The notes beneath the pieces were generated by a model, which saw only the letters and a list, made by a program, of their open reading frames with translations, did no database searches and was not told the origin of the DNA. This document shows positions 1 to 6,277 of a DNA stretch of 10,779 nucleotides, piece by piece; position 1 is the first letter of the stretch, and each line of letters starts with the position of its first letter. Source of the stretch: Lysobacteraceae bacterium (GTDB lineage: Bacteria > Pseudomonadota > Gammaproteobacteria > Xanthomonadales > Rhodanobacteraceae); contig JAGWZT010000030.1 in assembly GCA_018971925.1 (NCBI GenBank), positions 1 through 10,779 of the forward strand, read 5' to 3'. The position numbers were made by a program, and so were the translations under genes.

Positions 1-1652
1 GAATAGCGCTCGGCAGTGCCGGTCTTGCCCGCGATCAGGTATGGGAACCCTTTGCCGATACCGGCCGCATAGGCAGTGCCGAGGGGGTTGTAAACCACGC
101 CGAGCATGCCTTGCTTGACCGCTTCGAGATCGGCGGGATCGTGGGTGATCTGCACGGGGGCGGGTTGCTTGTATGCGACCTCCGGCTTGCCGAGCCCGTC
201 GCTGGTCGCGGTCAGGAGGTGTGGCGTGTGCGACAACCCTCCGCCGGAAAGCGTGGCGAGTGCGTGCGCCATCTGCAGCGGCGTCACCATCCAGTAGCCT
301 TGGCCGATGCCCGCGATCACGGTTTCGCCGGGATACCACGGTTGCTTGAACGTCTTGCGCTTCCATTCGGGCGAGGGCAATACGCCGCTGGTTTCGTCCG
401 GCAGGTCGACGCCGGTGGGACTGCCGAAGCCGAACTTGGCCATCCATTCATCGAATTTCGCGATGCCCATCTTGTAAGCGAGCGAATAGAAATAGGTGTT
501 GACCGATTGCGTGATGGCCTGCACCAGGTTGACGTTGCCGGCGCCGTAGCGCGTGTCGTCGCGGTAACCACGCGAGGAGCCGGGCAGATACCAGGTGCCG
601 GTGGACAGCACCGTGTCCGTCGCCTTGCGCAGGCCCAACTCCAGGCCGCCCAGCCCGAGGAAGGGCTTGATCGTGGAACCGGGTGGATAACCGCCGCGCA
701 TCGCACGGTTGAGCAGCGGCTTTTCCTCGTCGTCCAGCAGCGCGGTGTAATCGGTCTGGCTGATGCCGTTGACGAACAGGTTGGGATCGAAGCTCGGCAC
801 GGTGACCATCGCAAGCACGTCGCCGTTGCGCGGGTCGATCGCCACGGCCGCGCCGGTTTGCCCGGCGAAAGCGTCGATCGTGGCTTTCTGCAGGCGCTCG
901 TCGATGCTCAGGTACAGGTTCTTGCCGGGTTTGGCGGCGACCTGTTGCAGCACGCGCAGCGGCCGCTGGTTGGCATTGACCTCGACCACTTCGTAACCGG
1001 GCGTGCCGTGCAGCAGATCCTCGTATTCCTTCTCGATGCCCGTCTTGCCGATGTGGGTGGTGCCGGCGTACTTGTCGGGATCAATATGCTGCAGCTCCCT
1101 GTCGTCGATGCGGCCGACGTAGCCGATCACGTGCGCGAATTCGGGACCGTACGGATAATTGCGGGTGAGGTAGGGCGCGATGCTGACGCCGGGGAACTGC
1201 CACTGGTCGATCGCGAAGCGGTCGCGCTCGCTCTCGGTGAGGCGAAACTTCAGCGGCACCGATTCGAAGGAACGGTGTTGCCTGAGGCTTTGCTTGAAAC
1301 GCCGGATGTCGTCGTCGGTCAATGGCACGACCGCCCCAAGCCGCTGCAGCATCGCGTCCATGTGTGCCACTTGATCCGGTATCACATCCAGCCGGAAGGC
1401 GGGCACGTTGTCGGCCAGCAGCCTGCCCTCGCGGTCGTAGATCAAACCACGCGGCGGTGGCAGGTGGCGCAGCCGCACGCGATTGGCCTTGGCGCGCGTC
1501 GAGTACTCGGCATGTTCGTACACCTGCAGGTAAACGAAGCGCCCGGCCACCACCAGCACCAGCGCCAGCATGATTGCGAATCCGGCCAGCGCGCGCCGGC
1601 CGAAGCGTGCGCGCCGCGCACGTTCGTCCTTCAGCTCGCCGCGCCCGTTCAC
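1..1652 (-). CDS. mrdA: Penicillin-binding protein 2 (peptidoglycan transpeptidase), C-terminus cut by window edge
   Basis: PBP2 is the inner-membrane transpeptidase that cross-links peptidoglycan during cell elongation, working with RodA, MreB, MreC and MreD. From a GTG at 1652-1650 the frame stays open to base 1 (550 codons). After a basic N-terminus there is one membrane segment (about residues 21-40), then an RGLIYDREGRLLA motif typical of the class B PBP dimerisation domain. All three transpeptidase motifs are visible: STIK with catalytic Ser326 and Lys329, SVN at 383-385, and KTGT at 543-546, just inside the window. The spacing agrees closely with E. coli PBP2 (Ser330 as I recall). The GTG lies one base after the mreD stop, which argues for translational coupling; no strong Shine-Dalgarno sequence is seen. 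I expect some 80-100 more residues outside the window, and rodA may follow. Family assignment is near certain; the exact start is less so. Confidence 0.95.
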   Translation of the reverse strand, partial: MNGRGELKDERARRARFGRRALAGFAIMLALVLVVAGRFVYLQVYEHAEYSTRAKANRVRLRHLPPPRGLIYDREGRLLADNVPAFRLDVIPDQVAHMDAMLQRLGAVVPLTDDDIRRFKQSLRQHRSFESVPLKFRLTESERDRFAIDQWQFPGVSIAPYLTRNYPYGPEFAHVIGYVGRIDDRELQHIDPDKYAGTTHIGKTGIEKEYEDLLHGTPGYEVVEVNANQRPLRVLQQVAAKPGKNLYLSIDERLQKATIDAFAGQTGAAVAIDPRNGDVLAMVTVPSFDPNLFVNGISQTDYTALLDDEEKPLLNRAMRGGYPPGSTIKPFLGLGGLELGLRKATDTVLSTGTWYLPGSSRGYRDDTRYGAGNVNLVQAITQSVNTYFYSLAYKMGIAKFDEWMAKFGFGSPTGVDLPDETSGVLPSPEWKRKTFKQPWYPGETVIAGIGQGYWMVTPLQMAHALATLSGGGLSHTPHLLTATSDGLGKPEVAYKQPAPVQITHDPADLEAVKQGMLGVVYNPLGTAYAAGIGKGFPYLIAGKTGTAERY

Positions 1653-1653
1653 G

Positions 1654-2154
1654 TCAACCGGCCCCGGCGCTTTTGCCGCGCAGGCGTGTGTTGACATCAT
1701 CCAGCAGCAGGAACACGAACGGCCAGATCGCGGCGCCCACCGCGGGCGACAGCCACGACAGCGCGGGCATCGCAGGATCTCCCGCGAAGGCGCGGATCAG
1801 GGCCTGCAACACGTGGTTGTTGAGCAGCAGCAGGAACACCGCCAGCGATTGCTGCCACATCGGGAAAAATCGCAGGCGCGAACGAAAGCGCAAGGCAATG
1901 AACACCATCACCGCCAGCCGCAAGGCCTGGTCGCCCAGCAGTGCGCCGTTCAAGAGATCGGCGGCAAGGCCGACGCAAAACGCCAGCCCGATGCTCACGC
2001 GGTCGGTGGATTCGAGCGACCAGTAAATCAGCACCAGTGCCGGCCAATAGGGCTTCAGCGGCTGGAGCATCGCCGGCAGCGGCATCAGCATCAGCAGCAT
2101 CGCCAGCGCGATGCCGACCCAGAACGCCCAGCCTTGTGCGTGCAGGCGGTTCAT
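1654..2154 (-). CDS. mreD: Rod shape-determining protein MreD
   Basis: MreD is a small polytopic inner-membrane protein that joins MreC and MreB in the elongasome. The 166-residue product has the usual length and is mostly hydrophobic, with likely membrane segments around residues 9-30, 36-48, 55-72, 78-90, 102-122 and 136-152. The stretch KPYWPALVLIYW (34-45) and the following GLAADLLNGALLG segment (62-74) match the conserved core of gammaproteobacterial MreD. Its ATG overlaps the mreC stop as ATGA (2154-2151), so translation is probably coupled to mreC. It ends one base before the mrdA GTG. Sequence conservation in MreD is low, so the call rests on both the core motif and position between mreC and mrdA. 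Confidence 0.95.
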   Translation of the reverse strand: MNRLHAQGWAFWVGIALAMLLMLMPLPAMLQPLKPYWPALVLIYWSLESTDRVSIGLAFCVGLAADLLNGALLGDQALRLAVMVFIALRFRSRLRFFPMWQQSLAVFLLLLNNHVLQALIRAFAGDPAMPALSWLSPAVGAAIWPFVFLLLDDVNTRLRGKSAGAG

Positions 2155-3125
2155 GGCGTTGTTGCAGCCCTTGCGGGCGATGCGGCAAGTCGTGCCCGGG
2201 CCGCGCCGGGTGCAGGCGGCATGGCCGGGGCGAGTGAAGCCGGCGGTCCGACTTCGGGCGCCGGTGCGGGCGGCCCGACCGGGTCGGGCTGCTCACGCAA
2301 CAGCAGCACTTCGCCGCTGCGTTGCAGTTCCGCGGCGGGCTTCACCAGCGCCTCCAGGAACATGCCCGAAGGCCCGTGCCTCAGCTCGGTGATGGTGCCC
2401 ACGGGGAAACCCGCGGGGAAGCGCCCGCCCAGCCCGGACGTGACCCACTGGTCGCCGGGTTTGATGTCCGAGGACAACGGCAGGTTCGGCACCACCAACT
2501 GGTCCGGGTCGCCGGTGCCATGCGCGATGCCGCGCAGGCCGTTGCGCGCAAGCATCACAGGAACCGCATGGTCGGGATCGACCACCAGCATCGCCACCGA
2601 CGCGTGCGGCAACGTTTCGACGATCTGACCCATTACGCCGTGCGAATCGATCACCACCTGGCCGACGAGCACGCCCTCGTCGGCACCGACGTTCAACATT
2701 ACGCGGTCGCGGGTCGGCCCGAGTTGCACGTCGATCAGCCTGGCCAGTTGCGCGTGCATGCCGAGCAGATGCTGCGTATCCAGCAGGTGTTTGAGGCGTT
2801 CGTTCTGATGCGCCACCGCATCCATGCGGTTGAGCCGTGCCTGCGCCAGCATCAACGCTTCGCGCAATTGCCTGTTTTCGTCGATCAGCGCGCTGCGCTG
2901 GGTGAACGCCGTGCTGGCGCCGTGCACCCAATCGGCCGGCGCCGCCGCCAGCTTGTAGATCGGAACGATCGCGGCCGCGGTGAGATAACGAACCCGGTGC
3001 AACCAGCCGTTGCGGTGGTCCAGCACCATCAGGATCGCGGCCAGCGCTAGGTAAGCGATCAGGCGCAGCGTGCCCGCGGTCGCGTCCGAGAAGATCGGAG
3101 AGGATTCCTTTTGCGGAAGCGCCAT
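2151..3125 (-). CDS. mreC: Rod shape-determining protein MreC
   Basis: MreC is a bitopic inner-membrane protein whose periplasmic part activates PBP2 and links it to MreB/MreD. The 324-residue product shows a short cytoplasmic tail, one membrane helix (about 20-36), a heptad-like helical region rich in Leu, Glu, Gln and Arg (about 78-120), then the beta-barrel core (about 125-277). The core includes GVLVGQVVIDSHGVMGQIVE and the GRFPAGFPVGTI segment (234-245) that are hallmarks of MreC. Residues 278-324 form a Pro/Ala-rich tail, which is common but variable in this order. The ATG at 3125-3123 lacks an obvious Shine-Dalgarno sequence. The gene ends in a four-base overlap with mreD and begins 229 bases after mreB. 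Confidence 0.97.
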   Translation of the reverse strand: MALPQKESSPIFSDATAGTLRLIAYLALAAILMVLDHRNGWLHRVRYLTAAAIVPIYKLAAAPADWVHGASTAFTQRSALIDENRQLREALMLAQARLNRMDAVAHQNERLKHLLDTQHLLGMHAQLARLIDVQLGPTRDRVMLNVGADEGVLVGQVVIDSHGVMGQIVETLPHASVAMLVVDPDHAVPVMLARNGLRGIAHGTGDPDQLVVPNLPLSSDIKPGDQWVTSGLGGRFPAGFPVGTITELRHGPSGMFLEALVKPAAELQRSGEVLLLREQPDPVGPPAPAPEVGPPASLAPAMPPAPGAARARLAASPARAATTP

Positions 3126-3354
3126 GGCGATGCGGGTGGGGCGAAGCGGAGCTAAAGCGTAGCAACAATGTCAGCAAGCCGTGGCGGCATGGTCCACGAA
3201 AACGCCGCAAGCCAATGAAGCTTTTCAGCGCGCACCTTGATCGGAGTGGCTGTTGTGGAAAGTCAGGCCATGGATGGCTGTGGTGGAGCCAGAGGGCACG
3301 AAGGGTTGCAGGCTTGTCGTGCAGATGCCGATGCAGCGTTCATGGATGGACGCA
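3126..3354. other. mreB-mreC intergenic spacer
   Basis: This 229-base gap separates mreB from mreC on the minus strand. I see no convincing gene. The longest ATG-led minus-strand frame I noticed is about 26 codons (MNAASASARQ...), without supporting signals. No GC-rich stem with a T run marks a terminator after mreB. Just before mreC there is a TACGCT (-10-like, plus positions 3156-3161), but no acceptable -35 at normal spacing. An internal promoter, RNA processing site or attenuator separating mreB dosage from mreCD is possible but not shown by the sequence. Confidence 0.5.
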
Positions 3355-4401
3355 TCATTCACTGGCGAAGAAATCGCTTCCATGCATGTCGATCAGCTCC
3401 AGCGCGCGCCCGCCGCCGCGCGCGACGCAGGTCAGCGGATCCTCGGCCACCTGCACGTACAGGCCGGTTTCCTCGGAGATCAGCTTGTCGAGGTCGCGCA
3501 GCAGCGCTCCGCCGCCGGTCAGCACGATCCCGCGCTCGTGCACGTCCGAGCACAGTTCCGGTGGCGTTTGCTCCAGCGCGGCCTTGACCGCCGCGACGAT
3601 GCCATGCAGTGGTTCGTGCAGCGCTTCCAGTACTTCATTGCAGTTGATGGTGAACATGCGCGGCACGCCCTCGGCGAGGTTGCGGCCGGACACTTCCATC
3701 TCGCGCACTTCCTTTTGCGGATAGGCGCAGCCGATTTCGATCTTGATGCGCTCGGCGGTGGGCTCGCCGATCAGCGTGCCATTGCTGCGGCGCACGTAAT
3801 TGATGATGGCTTCGTCGAAGCGGTCGCCGCCGATGCGCACGGACTGCGAGTAGACGATGCCATTGAGCGACATCACCGCGACTTCGGACGTGCCGCCACC
3901 GATGTCCAGCACCATCGAACCGCGCGCCTCGTGCACCGGGATGCCGGCGCCGATCGCGGCGGCCATGGGTTCCTCGATCAGGAATACGTCGCGCGCGCCC
4001 GCGCCTTCGGCGGATTCCTTGATCGCGCGGCGCTCGACCTGGGTCGAGCCGCACGGCACGCACACCAGCACGCGCGGGCTGGGGCGCAGGAAGCGGTTCT
4101 TGTGCACCTGCTTGATGAAGTGCTGCAGCATCGCCTCGGTCATGGTGAAGTCGGCGATCACGCCGTCCTTCATCGGCCGCACCGTGACGATGTTGCCGGG
4201 CGTGCGGCCCAGCATCATCTTGGCGTCGTTGCCGACCGCCGCGACCGAGCGCGGGCCGCCCGCGCCGCGATCCTGGCGGATCGCGACCACCGAGGGTTCG
4301 TTGAGCACGATGCCCTGGTCGCGCACGTAAATCAGCGTGTTCGCGGTACCAAGGTCGATGGAAATATCGTTGGAAAAGATGCCGCGGAACAGTTTGAACA
4401 T
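3355..4401 (-). CDS. mreB: Rod shape-determining actin homologue MreB
   Basis: MreB is the bacterial actin that polymerises beneath the inner membrane and orients elongasome movement. The 348-residue product has the family length. It carries the phosphate-1 loop DLGTANT (16-22), the phosphate-2 loop DIGGGTSEVAV (166-176) and the adenosine motif GIVLTGGGALLRDLD (291-305). IEEPMAAAIGAG (142-153) is also a signature stretch. The first nine residues, MFKLFRGIF, make the short amphipathic helix by which gammaproteobacterial MreB binds the membrane. There is a small Gly-rich stretch, RGAGGPRS (45-52), where many MreBs have a similar loop. It is the first gene of the mreBCD-mrdA unit, with a candidate promoter about 55 bases upstream of its ATG. 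No clear Shine-Dalgarno sequence precedes the ATG. Confidence 0.98.
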   Translation of the reverse strand: MFKLFRGIFSNDISIDLGTANTLIYVRDQGIVLNEPSVVAIRQDRGAGGPRSVAAVGNDAKMMLGRTPGNIVTVRPMKDGVIADFTMTEAMLQHFIKQVHKNRFLRPSPRVLVCVPCGSTQVERRAIKESAEGAGARDVFLIEEPMAAAIGAGIPVHEARGSMVLDIGGGTSEVAVMSLNGIVYSQSVRIGGDRFDEAIINYVRRSNGTLIGEPTAERIKIEIGCAYPQKEVREMEVSGRNLAEGVPRMFTINCNEVLEALHEPLHGIVAAVKAALEQTPPELCSDVHERGIVLTGGGALLRDLDKLISEETGLYVQVAEDPLTCVARGGGRALELIDMHGSDFFASE

Positions 4402-4455
4402 GCGCGAACCGGCAGGGTGCGGGCCTGGGCGACAGGCAAGGGGAAAGAACGCGCC

Positions 4456-4484
4456 AGTCTAGTTATGGCGCGGCCCCGGCGCAA
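4456..4484 (-). promoter_or_regulatory. Candidate sigma-70-type promoter for mreB
   Basis: Reading the minus strand toward mreB there is TTGCGC (plus 4484-4479), exactly 17 bases, then TAGACT (plus 4461-4456). The -10 element matches four of six consensus bases and the -35 only three, but the spacing is ideal and the place is right, in the gap between the divergent mreB and kinase genes. Transcription would start near 4450, giving a leader of about 50 bases. The same TAGACT hexamer recurs upstream of the DUF3298-type lipoprotein gene (plus 9073-9068). This is an inference from pattern only. Confidence 0.35.
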
Positions 4485-4535
4485 GGACGAAAGCATGGCA
4501 AATCACGGGCCGGGCGTGGTTTTTCGACCGCCTGC

Positions 4536-4564
4536 TCGAAAGCGCGCGCTGCAACCGCTAGGAT
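4536..4564 (+). promoter_or_regulatory. Weak candidate promoter for the PfkB kinase gene
   Basis: TCGAAA (4536-4541) and TAGGAT (4559-4564) are separated by 17 bases, each matching four of six consensus positions. A start near 4571 would give a leader of about 30 bases that contains the GAGGA ribosome-binding site. Such matches occur by chance, so this is tentative. Confidence 0.25.
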
Positions 4565-4600
4565 CGGCGGCTTGTGTCCTGCGAACGAGGAACCTTGCCG

Positions 4601-5539
4601 ATGCCCGCTGCCCTGATCTGCGGCTCCATGGCCTACGACACCATCATGGTGTTCGAGGATCGCTTCAAGAACCACATCCTGCCGGACAAGGTGCACATGT
4701 TGAACGTGTCCTTCCTGGTGCCGCGGATGCGCCGCGAGTTCGGCGGCTGCGCCGGCAACATCGCCTACAACCTGAAATTGCTCGGCGGCGAGCCCATCCC
4801 GATGGCGACGGTGGGGCAGGATTTCGCGCCCTACCGCGAGTGGTTCGTGAGCCAAGACATCCGCCTCGACCAGGTGCGCGAGGTGCTCGGCACCTTCACC
4901 GCGCAAGCCTTCATCACCACCGACCAGGACAACAACCAGATCACCGCCTTTCACCCCGGCGCGATGCAGCAGAGCCAGTTGAACCGCGTCAGTGAAGTTG
5001 CCGATGCCGCGATCGGCATCGTCGCGCCCGACGGCCGCGACGGCATGCTGCAGCACGCCTCCGAATTCGCCGCGAAAGGCATTCCCTTCATCTTCGATCC
5101 CGGCCAGGCCATGCCGCTGTTTTCGGGCGAAGAGTTCCGCGCCTTCATCGAACAGGCCGATTACGTGGCGGTGAACAGCTACGAAGCCAGTCTGCTCACC
5201 GAGCGCACCGGCTGGTCGGAATCAGAAATCACTGCAAAGGTGAAGGCGTACATTGTCACGCATGGTGCAGACGGTTCGGTGATCCACGCGGATGGCGCCA
5301 CGCACGAGATTCCGGCGGCGAAGCCGGGTGCGGTCGCCGATCCCACCGGTTGCGGGGATGCGTACCGCGCCGGACTGCTGCACGGGCTGCTGCGTGGGTT
5401 TGATTGGCCGACCACCGGACGGATCGCGTCGCTGATGGGTGCGCTGAAAATCGCCAAGCCCGGTACCCAGAACCACCGCTTCAGCACGGACGAATTCGCG
5501 GCGGAGTTCAAACGGCAGTTTTCGTGCGATCTTCCCTGA
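4601..5539 (+). CDS. PfkB-family kinase, likely adenosine kinase-like
   Basis: This is a ribokinase/PfkB superfamily kinase that transfers phosphate from ATP to a sugar or nucleoside hydroxyl in the cytoplasm. The 312-residue product has the N-terminal GGCAGNIAYNLKLLGGE motif (48-64) and the C-terminal PfkB signature DPTGCGDAYRAGLLHG (247-262). Asp253 is the expected catalytic base. The HILPDKVHMLNVSFLV region (25-40) and the HPGAM stretch (118-122) closely recall, from memory, the mycobacterial adenosine kinase AdoK rather than ribokinase or fructokinase, so adenosine is my favoured substrate; a sugar remains possible. I chose the ATG at 4601 because GAGGA (4587-4591) lies nine bases upstream. 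A GTG at 4574 would add nine poorly conserved-looking residues and has no such site. It diverges from mreB with 199 bases between the two starts and appears to be transcribed alone. Confidence 0.88.
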   Translation: MPAALICGSMAYDTIMVFEDRFKNHILPDKVHMLNVSFLVPRMRREFGGCAGNIAYNLKLLGGEPIPMATVGQDFAPYREWFVSQDIRLDQVREVLGTFTAQAFITTDQDNNQITAFHPGAMQQSQLNRVSEVADAAIGIVAPDGRDGMLQHASEFAAKGIPFIFDPGQAMPLFSGEEFRAFIEQADYVAVNSYEASLLTERTGWSESEITAKVKAYIVTHGADGSVIHADGATHEIPAAKPGAVADPTGCGDAYRAGLLHGLLRGFDWPTTGRIASLMGALKIAKPGTQNHRFSTDEFAAEFKRQFSCDLP

Positions 5540-5678
5540 TCGCCACTTCGACGTGGGGCTCGCGCCGACAGATGGCTCTCCGGTCATCCAGTCCAGAACG
5601 GCCTTCCATGGCATGACTTTTCGCAAAAGCCGCTTCGCGCGCAGCTTCACGCCGATGGGGCAAACTGAACGGCCGCTG

Positions 5679-5708
5679 CGGGCGCCTGTGGTTTCGTTCA
5701 GGCGCCCG
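5679..5708. repeat. Perfect 10-bp inverted repeat (stem-loop) between the kinase and the secreted-protein gene
   Basis: CGGGCGCCTG (5679-5688) and CAGGCGCCCG (5699-5708) are exact reverse complements around a 10-base loop (TGGTTTCGTT). The stem is GC-rich and stable, but no T run follows on either strand, so it is not a standard intrinsic terminator. It lies 140 bases after the kinase stop and 49 bases before the next start codon. It could end the kinase transcript imperfectly, sit in the leader of the downstream mRNA, or bind a protein. The remainder of the 217-base gap holds only a tiny CTTTT-CGC-AAAAG hairpin (5617-5629). Confidence 0.6.
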
Positions 5709-5756
5709 AGCAACAATGCTTCCGGCAACTTCGGTACAACCCAACAGGAGGCCATC

Positions 5757-6200
5757 ATGCCCGTCGCACGCAACCTCGTTCTCGCCGCGCTGCTGGCCGG
5801 CGCACCGCTCGTGTACGCCGGCAGCGCCCATGCGGCTGGCGGTGAAATCAGTTGCAAGATGCATTTCGAGATCCACGGCTGGTCGGCGTTCTACAAGACA
5901 GCCAGCGGCAGCGGTGACGTCAGCTGCAGTAACGGCCAGCACATGCGTGTCCAGCTGCGCAGCAAGGGCGGCGGCCTGACCTTCGGCAAATCCAGCATCG
6001 ACGGAGTCGGCAAGTTCTCGGGCATCTTCAAGATCGACGAAATCCTGGGAACCTATGCGGTCGGGGAAGCCCACGCGGGTGCAGCCAGGTCGGCGCGCGG
6101 CACCGTGATGACCAAGGGCAACGTCTCGCTGGCGCTGAGCGGCACCGGCAAGGGGTGGAACCTGGGCGTCGATTTCGGGAAATTCACGATCAGCAGGTAA
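5757..6200 (+). CDS. Small secreted protein of unknown function
   Basis: I do not recognise a named family. The 147-residue product starts at an ATG preceded by AGGAG (5746-5750) with six bases of spacing, a strong ribosome-binding site that decides this start over the longer open frame beginning at 5553. Residues 1-26 are a typical Sec signal peptide (basic start, Leu/Ala core, AHA before the cut). The mature part of about 121 residues is basic and Gly/Ser-rich, with no membrane segment. It has two cysteines (Cys33 and Cys57, in ISCKM and VSCSN contexts) that could form a disulfide in the periplasm. Glycine-rich repeats such as GGGLTFGKSS (71-80) and GTGKGWNLGVDFGKFTI (129-145), with alternating hydrophobic residues, suggest a beta-rich fold. 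Codon use looks like the neighbours. The gene converges with the DUF885 gene. Confidence 0.85.
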   Translation: MPVARNLVLAALLAGAPLVYAGSAHAAGGEISCKMHFEIHGWSAFYKTASGSGDVSCSNGQHMRVQLRSKGGGLTFGKSSIDGVGKFSGIFKIDEILGTYAVGEAHAGAARSARGTVMTKGNVSLALSGTGKGWNLGVDFGKFTISR

Positions 6201-6241
6201 CGGTCCGGAGCGCTGCTCGAGGACGTCCGGATCGCAAGGTG

Positions 6242-6270
6242 GCGTAGGCGCAGATCATCCGCGCCTACGC
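6242..6270. terminator. Stem-loop between convergent genes, possible bidirectional terminator
   Basis: GCGTAGGCGC (6242-6251) and GCGCCTACGC (6261-6270) are exact reverse complements around a nine-base loop. The hairpin lies 42 bases after the plus-strand stop and seven bases beyond the minus-strand DUF885 stop, the right place to end both transcripts. No T run follows on either strand, so it may act with Rho or protect 3' ends rather than terminate alone. The GTAG/CTAC pair inside the stem also recalls the GTAG-headed REP-like repeats of Stenotrophomonas; with one copy here that link cannot be tested. Confidence 0.55.
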
Positions 6271-6277
6271 AGGAGCC

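Noticed and set aside
111..1694. Long plus-strand open frame of 527 codons opposite mrdA
   Set aside because: It is antisense to PBP2, whose three catalytic motifs are intact on the other strand. Long antisense frames are expected from GC-rich codon bias, and the translation has no recognisable domain.
3260..3345. Small minus-strand frame (about 26 codons) after mreB
   Set aside because: No ribosome-binding site, no hydrophobic or domain signal, and short frames like this occur by chance.
4574..4600. GTG at 4574 as the kinase start
   Set aside because: The ATG at 4601 has GAGGA nine bases upstream and begins right at the conserved first strand; the added residues look like translated leader.
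3253..4995. Plus-strand open frame of 580 codons across mreB and the kinase start
   Set aside because: It runs antisense to mreB and then out of frame through the kinase gene; its product is His/Arg/Ala-rich noise without a domain.
5617..5629. CTTTT-CGC-AAAAG mini-hairpin as a kinase terminator
   Set aside because: The five-base, AT-rich stem with a three-base loop is too weak and has no following T run.
5553..5756. Longer start (ATG 5553) for the secreted protein
   Set aside because: It would bury the signal peptide 68 residues inside, and AGGAG sits just before the ATG at 5757.
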